Positions 32,524 to 40,173 of a DNA stretch of 64,000 nt are shown here, in pieces. Position numbers and translations under genes: made by a program. This stretch comes from JAVWIF01 sp036639635. Its GTDB lineage: Bacteria > Bacillota_I > Bacilli_A > Erysipelotrichales > Erysipelotrichaceae. Under the pieces are notes generated by a model. It was not told the DNA's origin, ran no database searches, and saw only the letters and a program-made list of their open reading frames with translations. Location: NCBI GenBank assembly GCA_036639635.1, contig JAVWIF010000004.1:1-64000 (forward strand), in the 5' to 3' direction. Position 1 is the first letter of the stretch; every line of letters starts with the position of its first letter.

Positions 32524-33360
32524 ATGTTTGGATATGTAGTAGTAAATAAACCAGAATTAAAAATAAAAGATTTTGATGTCTATCAAGCGTTCTATTGTGG
32601 ACTTTGTCGTTCCTTACATAAACAATTCGGACGCTTTGGACAAGTTTCTTTGAATTATGATTTAACTTTTCTAGCAATTCTATTAAGTGGACTGTATGAG
32701 CCACAAAATGAAACAATCGAAGAACGTTGTATTGTTCATCCTCTTTCTAAACATCAAAAAGTTGGTAATCCATATATCGATTATGCTGCTGAAATGACCA
32801 TTGTCCTAACTTATTTGAAATGTAGTGATGATTGGAACGATGACCATCACTATCAAAGTCGCATGATGATGGGAATGCTTGCTCATAAATATGAACGTGT
32901 AAAAGAAAAATACCCAAAGAAGATTGAGAATATAACAAATGCTTTAACAAAAATTAACGCTTGTGAAGAGCAAAAAGATTATGACTTAGATAAGCTAAGC
33001 TCTTTGTTTGGAATTGTAATGGGAGAAATTCTCGCTTATAAAAATGATGAATGGAATACGCTACTATATGAAACAGGAGATTATCTAGGACGTTATATTT
33101 ATATTATGGATGCTTTTGATGATATTGAAGAAGATGTTAAAAATGGGGCTTTTAATCCATTTATAGAAGAATATAAACATGAAAACTTTAATACAAGAGT
33201 AAAAACGATTTTAGAAATTATGATTTCTAAATCAGCTGATGCTTTTGAGATGTTGCCCATCTTGCAGTATGCAGATATTTTAAGAAATATTATATATTCA
33301 GGAGTATGGGCAAAATATGAAATGATAAGAAAGCAAAGATTAGGTGAACAACATGAATGA
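32524..33360 (+). CDS. DUF5685 family protein
   Basis: 278 residues matching the DUF5685 start: MFGYVVVNKPELKIKDFDVYQAFYCGLCRSLHKQFG, with a conserved CxxC (YCGLC). Several Asp/Glu/His-rich helical segments follow (DDWNDDHHY, YIMDAFDDIEEDVKNG), and the all-helical pattern somewhat recalls isoprenoid-synthase-like folds. No signal peptide. Function is unknown. It overlaps the following J-domain gene by 8 bases, so the two are probably made together. AAGGAG precedes the ATG. Confidence 0.8.
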   Translation: MFGYVVVNKPELKIKDFDVYQAFYCGLCRSLHKQFGRFGQVSLNYDLTFLAILLSGLYEPQNETIEERCIVHPLSKHQKVGNPYIDYAAEMTIVLTYLKCSDDWNDDHHYQSRMMMGMLAHKYERVKEKYPKKIENITNALTKINACEEQKDYDLDKLSSLFGIVMGEILAYKNDEWNTLLYETGDYLGRYIYIMDAFDDIEEDVKNGAFNPFIEEYKHENFNTRVKTILEIMISKSADAFEMLPILQYADILRNIIYSGVWAKYEMIRKQRLGEQHE

Positions 33361-33970
33361 TCCATATAGAACATTGGGAATCGCGAGTAATGCAAGCGAA
33401 GATGAAGTAAAAAAAGCATATCGGACCATGGCAAAGAAGTATCACCCAGATGTAAATAAAGATCCTGGTGCAGAAGAACGTTTTATTGAAATTCAAAATG
33501 CTTATCAACAGATTATGGATGCGAAAAAGCGTGGAGATAGTGGTAACTTTTGGGAAAATAGTGGCTTTGGTGGCTTTGGCGGTTTTGGTGGAAATACGTA
33601 TAGTGGTGCAGGACAAGGCAATGCATATCAAAATGTTGTAAATTATTTAAATATGCAACGTTATAGTGAAGCATATCAAATTTTACAACAGATGCAAGAT
33701 AGAGGAGCAGATTGGTATTACTTAAGTGCTATGGCAAATTATGGCATGGGTAATCAAATTGCGGCAATGGATTGCGCTGAAAAAGCTTGTCAAATGGATC
33801 CTACAAACCAACAATATCGTCAGCTTTACGCACAATTACAAAGCGGTCGTACACGTTATCAAAATATGCAACAGCCTTTCACTATGGGAGGTAGTAATTT
33901 ATGTTGTAAACTAATTGTTTGTAACATGTGTTTAACCTCTTGTTGTGGTAGAGGATATATATGTTGTTAA
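33353..33970 (+). CDS. J-domain protein with Cys-rich C-terminus
   Basis: 205 residues. Residues 3-62 are a J domain (DPYRTLGIASNASEDEVKKAY, HPD in KKYHPDVNKD). A Gly/Phe-rich linker follows, then a short TPR-like pair (YSEAYQILQQM, IAAMDCAEKACQMD). The last 25 residues have eight cysteines in pairs (CC, C, C, CC, CC), unlike standard DnaJ zinc fingers. It likely recruits DnaK to a specific task with DUF5685. The Cys tail may bind metal or be lipid-modified; neither is shown. Start ATG 33353 follows AGGTGA. Confidence 0.85.
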   Translation: MNDPYRTLGIASNASEDEVKKAYRTMAKKYHPDVNKDPGAEERFIEIQNAYQQIMDAKKRGDSGNFWENSGFGGFGGFGGNTYSGAGQGNAYQNVVNYLNMQRYSEAYQILQQMQDRGADWYYLSAMANYGMGNQIAAMDCAEKACQMDPTNQQYRQLYAQLQSGRTRYQNMQQPFTMGGSNLCCKLIVCNMCLTSCCGRGYICC

Positions 33971-33976
33971 AAGCGT

Positions 33977-34012
33977 ATTGTGAAAGTTTATTAGTAGACT
34001 TTCACAATTTTT
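33977..34012 (+). terminator. Terminator of the DUF5685/J-domain unit
   Basis: ATTGTGAAAGT (33977-33987) pairs with ACTTTCACAAT (33998-34008), then TTTT. Confidence 0.85.
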
Positions 34013-34048
34013 CCATAAAGATTAAGATAGAAACAGGAGGTAGATTGT

Positions 34049-34699
34049 ATGAGCAGTATTAAACATATTATATGGGATTGGAATGGAACACTTTTAGATG
34101 ACATAGATGTCAGTATGACAGCATTAAATATTCTTCTAGAAAGTGAGCATTTACCTCTTGTTCTAGATATCAACGAGTACCGTAAATATTTTCAATTTCC
34201 AGTGCGTGAATATTACAAGAAAGTTGGCTTTGATTTTGAGAAGACACCATTTACGCTTCTAGCACAAAAATACATGGACTATTACCAACCACATAGTTTT
34301 ACGTGTTCTCTACATGATGGTGCATTAGATACCTTGCAAAAAGCGCAAGACAATGGAATTAAACAATATTTGTTATCTGCTTCCAACCTAACATTTTTAA
34401 AAGAACAAGTAGCTAATTATCCTATTTCTCAATATTTTACAAGTATTTGTGGCTTAGACAATATACATGCCTCTTCTAAAGCAGCACTAGCCAAAGAGTT
34501 TGTGGAAGCAAATGGATTTAGTCATGATAGCGTGGTCTTTGTAGGTGATAGTGTACATGATAGTGAAGTAGCACATGGAGCTAATTGTCATTGTATTTTA
34601 ATAGCAAATGGGCATGAACATCGAAAAAAACTCGAAGATACTGGTTGTAAAGTAGTAGACAGTATGCGCGAGTTTGAACAATTATTAGATATTATTTAG
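34049..34699 (+). CDS. HAD-family phosphatase (phosphoglycolate phosphatase-like)
   Basis: 216 residues. Motif I is IIWDWNGTLLDD, with Trp flanking the catalytic Asp pair, a variant seen in Gph-like Firmicutes proteins. Motif II is LLSASNLT, motif III lies near SSKAALAKEF and motif IV is VVFVGDSVHDSEVAHG. Substrate unknown. The ribosome binding site is AGGAGG. Its TAG overlaps the stop codon of the convergent Crp-family gene by 3 bases, with no terminator between. Confidence 0.88.
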   Translation: MSSIKHIIWDWNGTLLDDIDVSMTALNILLESEHLPLVLDINEYRKYFQFPVREYYKKVGFDFEKTPFTLLAQKYMDYYQPHSFTCSLHDGALDTLQKAQDNGIKQYLLSASNLTFLKEQVANYPISQYFTSICGLDNIHASSKAALAKEFVEANGFSHDSVVFVGDSVHDSEVAHGANCHCILIANGHEHRKKLEDTGCKVVDSMREFEQLLDII

Positions 34700-35406
34700 T
34701 ACTTATTTTCAAGGAATTGATGTAAACATTGTAGCTGATGAGTGGAAAGCTGAATTTTACCATGCATGACACTAATCAACTGTTCTTTACTTAAGGCTAA
34801 TAAAATACGATTTAAAGTTCGAATCGAACAACCAATTTGAGCAGCTATCTTTTCACGTGTGACTAGAATTTGGAATGTCTTATTATCTTTTTGTTGTTCA
34901 CAGATATTTGCGATATAAGAAAGTAATCTTGTTTTATTATCCATTGCTAAATATTGGCGTTGCTGTTGCGTTTGTATGGAAAGTACCTTCATTAACATTT
35001 GCGTTCGTAAAAACATTGCATTTGCATCATGCTTCATCCAATACAAATACATCGCTGAAGGAAGTTCTAAACATACAGTTGCCTCTAACGTATTTAAGGT
35101 AACGTAATGTCCTTCAATATCAGTGAATAGTTCGTAATCCCCAACAATATCAACAGGCTGAATTTGGGTAAAACTATACGGGATATCTACGACACGTTCC
35201 TCAATTGCTTGTAGTTTACCTTGTAAGAGAATATAGACAAAACGACTTTCGCGATATGTTGAAATTAGATTATAATCTTTTTTATAATGGGTTACACATA
35301 TACTATGGATTACTTCTTTGGGACAGTTTGAAAATAATTGTTTTAGGAATTTTTCATCATTTTTTGGAAAACATTCTTGTAGTTCTTGTAGTGTAGCCAA
35401 ATGCAT
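34696..35406 (-). CDS. Crp/Fnr-family transcriptional regulator
   Basis: 236 residues: a cyclic-nucleotide-binding-like beta barrel (YRESRFVYILLQGKLQAIEERV, IVGDYELFTDIEGHYVTLNTLE) followed by a C-terminal winged helix (TREKIAAQIGCSIRTLNRILLALSKEQLI). The cAMP-contact residues of E. coli Crp are not clearly present, and there is no Fnr-type Cys cluster, so the signal is unknown. The gene is divergent from deoD-deoB across 132 bases with an inverted repeat, so it may control nucleoside salvage and itself. Confidence 0.85.
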   Translation of the reverse strand: MHLATLQELQECFPKNDEKFLKQLFSNCPKEVIHSICVTHYKKDYNLISTYRESRFVYILLQGKLQAIEERVVDIPYSFTQIQPVDIVGDYELFTDIEGHYVTLNTLEATVCLELPSAMYLYWMKHDANAMFLRTQMLMKVLSIQTQQQRQYLAMDNKTRLLSYIANICEQQKDNKTFQILVTREKIAAQIGCSIRTLNRILLALSKEQLISVMHGKIQLSTHQLQCLHQFLENKY

Positions 35407-35437
35407 TCACCTATCTTTCTTTATCTTTCTTAAAAAA

Positions 35438-35468
35438 GGGACAAATGTCCTTTTTATACCTTTGTCCC
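35438..35468. promoter_or_regulatory. Inverted repeat in the crp-like/deoD divergent region
   Basis: GGGACAAA (35438-35445) and TTTGTCCC (35461-35468) are perfect inverted 8-mers 15 bases apart, with a further TGTCC half-site between (35446-35450). Overlap with the region just before a TATTAT -10 (35474-35479) suggests an operator for the adjacent Crp-family protein. An alternative is a transcript hairpin: an AAAAAGG...CCTTTTT pairing also exists. Confidence 0.5.
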
Positions 35469-35538
35469 TATAGTATTATAAATATGTAAAAATGGCAAGA
35501 AAAATGATTCTTGTTCATAAATTAGGAGGATATATAAA

Positions 35539-36255
35539 ATGTCAACACCACACAATGCAGCAAGTCTTAACGATATAGCAAAGACTGTTTTAATGCCAGG
35601 AGATCCACTTCGTGCAAAGTTTATTGCACAAACTTATTTAACAGATATTGTAGAATTTAATACGGTTAGAAATATGTTTGGTTATACAGGCACGTATAAA
35701 GGAAAACGTATATCTGTAATGGGGTCAGGAATGGGTATGCCAAGTATTGGTATTTATTCTTATGAACTCTATAAATTTTATGAAGTAGAAAATATCATTC
35801 GTATTGGAAGTGCTGGAGCATATAGTGAATCATTAGCTTTGTTTGATTTAGTATTAGCAGATAGTGCTTGGAGTGAGTCTACATTCGCAAAAGTGCAAAG
35901 TGATGTAGATGGAGATATTCAATACCCTAGTCTCACATTAAACAATGCAATTGAAGATAGTGCTAAAAAATTAAATAAACCTTTAACAAAAGCTAAAATA
36001 CATTCAAGTGATGTATTCTATCATGAAGAAAATGTTGATGGGTATAAAGAGTTCTACGAAAAACATGGTTGTGTTTGTGTAGAGATGGAAAGCTATGCAC
36101 TCTTCCATAATGCCAAAGTATTAGGAAAGAATGCTGCTTGTTTATTGACAATCTCAGACTCTTTGGTAAAACAGACAGAAATTAGTGCACAAGAGCGTCA
36201 AAATTCCTTTAACAATATGATGGAAGTAGCACTTGAGTGTGCGATTACGCTGTAG
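35539..36255 (+). CDS. deoD: Purine-nucleoside phosphorylase (DeoD type)
   Basis: 238 residues. VLMPGDPLRAKFIAQTYL, NMFGYTGTYKGKRISVMGSGMGMPS and IIRIGSAGAYSESL are the phosphate- and base-binding segments of hexameric trimeric-fold PNPs. VEMESYALF near residue 180 and LLTISDSLV hold the ribose-contact Glu and catalytic Asp. It splits purine (deoxy)nucleosides into base and (deoxy)ribose-1-phosphate. AGGAGG precedes the ATG. It forms an operon with deoB. Confidence 0.96.
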   Translation: MSTPHNAASLNDIAKTVLMPGDPLRAKFIAQTYLTDIVEFNTVRNMFGYTGTYKGKRISVMGSGMGMPSIGIYSYELYKFYEVENIIRIGSAGAYSESLALFDLVLADSAWSESTFAKVQSDVDGDIQYPSLTLNNAIEDSAKKLNKPLTKAKIHSSDVFYHEENVDGYKEFYEKHGCVCVEMESYALFHNAKVLGKNAACLLTISDSLVKQTEISAQERQNSFNNMMEVALECAITL

Positions 36256-36265
36256 GATTATTTAT

Positions 36266-37456
36266 ATGAAACCATACAAACGAATTATTACTCTTATTAT
36301 TGATTCAATGGGTGTAGGAGCAATGCCTAACGCAGTAGAATATGGAGATGAAGGAGTCGATACATTAGGACATATTGATGAACAGATGGAAACCTTTCAT
36401 ATACCTAATTTGCAAAAATTAGGACTTGCCAATTTACATCCATTAACACATGTTCCCGCAATAGAAGAACCACTTGGTTACTATACAAAAATGCTAGAAG
36501 CAAGTGTTGGAAAAGATACAATGACAGGACACTGGGAAATGATGGGATTACATATCACTTCTCCTTTTCAAACCTTTACTGAAACTGGATTTCCAAAAGA
36601 GTTATTAGATGAATTAAGTGCTCGTACAAAACATAAAATTGTCGGTAATAAGTCAGCTAGTGGAACTGAAATATTAGATGAATTAGCAGAACATGAAATT
36701 GCTACTGGAGATATGATTGTATATACATCAGCAGATAGCGTTTTGCAAATATGTGGGAATGAAGAAACATTTGGGTTAGACGAACTTTATCGTTGTTGCG
36801 AGATTGCTCGAGAATTGACAATGAAGCCAGAATGGAAGGTAGGAAGAGTGATTGCTCGACCTTATCTTGGACGTAAAGTTGGTGAATTTAAACGTACAAG
36901 TAATCGCCATGATTATGCTTTAAAACCATATGGAAAAACTGTTTTAAATGCTTTAGATGAAAAGGGTTTAGATGTTATAAGCATTGGTAAAATCAACGAT
37001 ATCTTCGTAGGAGAAGGAATTAACGAAGCTCATAAATCGAAGAGTAGTGTACATGGTATGCAACAGACAATTGAACGTATGCAACGTGACTTTCATGGTT
37101 TATGCTTTGTAAACCTAGTTGACTTTGATGCTTTATGGGGACATCGCCGTAACCCGATTGGATATGGTGAAGAGTTAGAGCGCTTTGATGTCTTGTTAGG
37201 TGAGTTAATGCATTACTTAAACGAAGATGATCTATTGATCATCAGTGCAGATCATGGAAATGATCCTACATTTAAAGGTAGTGATCATACGAAAGAAATG
37301 GTACCGTTCTTAGCTTATAGTCCTTCTATGAAAGGACATGGTTTGTTACCAATAAGTGAGAACTTTGGAATGATAGGTGCTACGATTGCGGAGAACTTTG
37401 GTGTTGAAATGCCTCCTAATACAATTGGAACAAGTATTTTAAAAGAACTAAAATAA
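36266..37456 (+). CDS. deoB: Phosphopentomutase
   Basis: 396 residues of the alkaline phosphatase superfamily. The metal site begins at LIIDSMGVGAMPNA; GKDTMTGHWEMMG holds the phosphorylated Thr; the second metal half is VNLVDFDALWGHRRNPIGY and ISADHGNDPTFKGSDHTKEMVPFLAY. It converts (deoxy)ribose-1-phosphate from DeoD to the 5-phosphate. I start at ATG 36266, 9 bases after an AGGA; upstream in-frame GTG codons overlap deoD. Confidence 0.96.
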   Translation: MKPYKRIITLIIDSMGVGAMPNAVEYGDEGVDTLGHIDEQMETFHIPNLQKLGLANLHPLTHVPAIEEPLGYYTKMLEASVGKDTMTGHWEMMGLHITSPFQTFTETGFPKELLDELSARTKHKIVGNKSASGTEILDELAEHEIATGDMIVYTSADSVLQICGNEETFGLDELYRCCEIARELTMKPEWKVGRVIARPYLGRKVGEFKRTSNRHDYALKPYGKTVLNALDEKGLDVISIGKINDIFVGEGINEAHKSKSSVHGMQQTIERMQRDFHGLCFVNLVDFDALWGHRRNPIGYGEELERFDVLLGELMHYLNEDDLLIISADHGNDPTFKGSDHTKEMVPFLAYSPSMKGHGLLPISENFGMIGATIAENFGVEMPPNTIGTSILKELK

Positions 37457-37457
37457 A

Positions 37458-37496
37458 AGGTTTACTAGGTAGTTATATCTAGTAAGTCTTTTTTCT
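37458..37496 (+). terminator. Terminator of deoD-deoB
   Basis: TTACTAG (37462-37468) pairs with CTAGTAA (37479-37485), extended by wobble pairs, then TTTTTT. Confidence 0.75.
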
Positions 37497-37574
37497 TTTG
37501 AAATGATTCAATTGATAATTATATTTACTTTTCATTATATATAGTTCATAATAAAATAAATGGAGGGAATTCAA

Positions 37575-39365
37575 ATGAAAAAAGTTTATAAGGGATTGCT
37601 TGCTTTTACATTAGCATTTACAATGGTTGCTTGTGGTAAAAGTGAAACAAAAAAGAGTGAAGAAAGTCGTGTAGCAAACAATGTAGTCGATAAGAATGGC
37701 ATGATTATATCGTATGAAGAAGACAAAGGAAATGATGAAAATCAAAGGAAATTTTTAAATGGACTTGTTGATAAAAGTGGAAAAACAATTGTAAAACCTA
37801 TTTATCAAGAATTACAGTTGTTGTGTGGTGAGTATTATGCAATGCAACTAGATGGCAAATCAGGAATTATTAATGCAAAAGGTGAAGTTGTAGAAAAAGC
37901 GAGTCACACAGGGGTATACTTTGATAAAGTAGGGGATGCCATTATTATAAGTGATGAAGGTAGTTTTACCCAATATAGTTCTTCTTTAAAAAAAGGTAAG
38001 ACGATGAAAGGAACGTATATTGATGGATATAATGGTCAATACATTGTGGACAGAGATGGATTGCAAGGTGTTGTTTCTAAGGATGACAAAACATTACTTG
38101 ACTTTACATATCAAAATATTGCTACTACAGGTGTAGGTTCTTATCTAAGCAAGTATGAATTAACAAATTATATAGCAAATGATGGTAAAGATAATATTAC
38201 GTTATTTGATTCAGGTTGTAAAAAAGTAAATGATGAAACGTATACTGCATTTAATGGACTAAATTATTTTGATCAAAATAATTTAGGTCATGTTGAAACA
38301 GGATATATGGCATTTACAAAAGAAGGTAAAACTGGAATCATTGATCATAAAGGAAAGACAATTATACCTTTTGAGTATGATGCGATTGAAAATAAAATTC
38401 CAGGTAGAAATATTACATACCATCATAAATACGAAGCTTTTGAATTGTCAATGAATGGAAACATTCAAATTGTAAATAAAGATAACAAAGCATTATTAAC
38501 ATTAACGCCACTAGATAAAGAAATGGCTAGCTTTCGTAATGAAGAGGATAATTTTGTGTTCGGAGATCAAGATATAGAAGTGTATTTTGATGGTAAGAAA
38601 ACCCATTATTTTGATAAAGATTTAAAGGAAACACTAGTTTTAGATGGGGAAGGTAGCGTTTTTAGAAATGGAATAGCAACTATTAGGAGTGATAATGAAG
38701 ATGGATCTAGTCGTGGTAGTTCAATTATTGATGAAAAAGGAAATGAGATTTTAAGTACTATAAAACCTAATAAAAATAAAGAAGTATACAATTCATTATC
38801 TACAAGTAATGGCTTTATTCTGTATTCTAAAATAAATCAAGAAACGCAAAAGCGTGAGGTTGGAATATTAAATAAAGACTTAAAAGTTCTAGTGAAAAAT
38901 GAAACAAGCGCTGATACAGCGCAACGAACAGAAATGTCTGCGAAGAAATGCGGAGACAAGGTAATTCTTATCCAAAGTATTGATAAAGAAAATGCTTTAA
39001 CAAAAAATACAATCTTTGATGAAACAGGAAAACAATTAGCAACGATTGAAGGAGAAATTAGTCGATTTTCTCATCCTCAAATGATTGCTAATAGTATTGA
39101 ATTCTTTGAAGGATATAGTAAGCCCAATACTAAAAGTCATTACATGACAAGAATTGATAAAAACGGAAAAGAAAATGCCTATATTAATGGAGTTATAGAT
39201 GCGAGTGGAAAGGTTATTATAGAACCTATTTATCGCTCAATTCGTGCTTATGATGATTACATTGTAGTTGTTGGGGCAAACAATAGTTCTTTATTAGATA
39301 AGAAAACATATAAAGAAGTAATGAAGTCAGAAGATAATGTTGCATTGGATCGATACTCAAACTAA
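37575..39365 (+). CDS. WG-repeat lipoprotein
   Basis: 596 residues. A lipoprotein signal peptide (KKVYKGLLAFTLAFTMVAC, with Cys after the lipobox MVA) anchors it outside the membrane. The body is built from WG-type repeats: GLVDKSGKTIVKPIYQEL, KSGIINAKGEVV, KTGIIDHKGKTIIPFEYD, and near the end NGVIDASGKVIIEPIYRS. Each is a beta-strand unit of a predicted propeller or solenoid. The function of such proteins is unknown; surface binding is plausible. ATG 37575 follows GGAGGG. Confidence 0.85.
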   Translation: MKKVYKGLLAFTLAFTMVACGKSETKKSEESRVANNVVDKNGMIISYEEDKGNDENQRKFLNGLVDKSGKTIVKPIYQELQLLCGEYYAMQLDGKSGIINAKGEVVEKASHTGVYFDKVGDAIIISDEGSFTQYSSSLKKGKTMKGTYIDGYNGQYIVDRDGLQGVVSKDDKTLLDFTYQNIATTGVGSYLSKYELTNYIANDGKDNITLFDSGCKKVNDETYTAFNGLNYFDQNNLGHVETGYMAFTKEGKTGIIDHKGKTIIPFEYDAIENKIPGRNITYHHKYEAFELSMNGNIQIVNKDNKALLTLTPLDKEMASFRNEEDNFVFGDQDIEVYFDGKKTHYFDKDLKETLVLDGEGSVFRNGIATIRSDNEDGSSRGSSIIDEKGNEILSTIKPNKNKEVYNSLSTSNGFILYSKINQETQKREVGILNKDLKVLVKNETSADTAQRTEMSAKKCGDKVILIQSIDKENALTKNTIFDETGKQLATIEGEISRFSHPQMIANSIEFFEGYSKPNTKSHYMTRIDKNGKENAYINGVIDASGKVIIEPIYRSIRAYDDYIVVVGANNSSLLDKKTYKEVMKSEDNVALDRYSN

Positions 39366-39370
39366 ATTAT

Positions 39371-39401
39371 AAAAAAAGTTCCAGTTCATTGGAACTTTTT
39401 T
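39371..39401. terminator. Bidirectional terminator
   Basis: AAAAAAGTTCCA (39372-39383) pairs with TGGAACTTTTTT (39390-39401), 6-base loop. Confidence 0.92.
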
Positions 39402-40173
39402 AATGCAACACTGCAATGTCTTTTAATAACGCAAAGAATTCTCTAAAATAAAATACCGGTGCTAAGTCTAAATCGCTTCGAGAAGGATAAGACATACATG
39501 AGAGTCCTTGTTGTGAACCGATATAATTTGCACGTGCCATATGGAAGTTATTGGTAATTAATGTAATCGTTGATGTATTATTTGGAATGAACTTCATAGA
39601 ATTTGCAAAGTTTTCTTGGGTATTACGTGAGGTATCTTCTTGTAATATCCTTTCTTTATCAATGCCATGAGCAACTAAAAATTCTGTCATGGCGTGCGCT
39701 TCACTTGTTAGTTCACCAGCACCTTGCCCCCCACTGACTATGAGATATGCTTGTGGATATGTTTGTGCGAATGTTACAGCACTTTCTAGACGATAGCGTA
39801 AAGATTTCGTAATTGTTTTACCTTTTAGTTGAGCGCCTAAAACGATAGCATAATCTCCTTGTTTATTAGATGTAATTGATCCTTGATAGATAATATATCC
39901 TTGGACAACAAAAAAGAAGAGTAGTGCTATTCCAATGCAGATAGATAAACTAGTACGTAGTGTTTTTGAAAACTTATGAAATATGTTTTGTTTTGTAATT
40001 ACTTCATAAGCTCCATAAGCACTAAGTACAATTCCCATACATAAAAAGCTCCAAGAGAAAGAGATAGCAAACAGACCATATTTGATACTTAGAAATAGAT
40101 AATAGAAAAGAAATAAACAACCAATTGTTAATAAGATATAACGCCATATGATATTCATTCTTTCTTTGTTCAT
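39400..40173 (-). CDS. DUF218 / YdcF-SanA-like membrane protein
   Basis: 257 residues. Three to four N-terminal hydrophobic segments (for example YILLTIGCLFLFYYLFLSI and IGIALLFFFVVQGYIIY) are followed by an extracytoplasmic DUF218 domain: DYAIVLGAQLKGKTI, YLIVSGGQGAGELTSEA, ILQEDTSRNTQENF and ITLITNNFHMARA. SanA/YdcF proteins are tied to envelope integrity; no enzyme activity is firmly known. The ATG overlaps the helicase stop (ATGA), so it is translationally coupled. Confidence 0.87.
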   Translation of the reverse strand: MNKERMNIIWRYILLTIGCLFLFYYLFLSIKYGLFAISFSWSFLCMGIVLSAYGAYEVITKQNIFHKFSKTLRTSLSICIGIALLFFFVVQGYIIYQGSITSNKQGDYAIVLGAQLKGKTITKSLRYRLESAVTFAQTYPQAYLIVSGGQGAGELTSEAHAMTEFLVAHGIDKERILQEDTSRNTQENFANSMKFIPNNTSTITLITNNFHMARANYIGSQQGLSCMSYPSRSDLDLAPVFYFREFFALLKDIAVLH

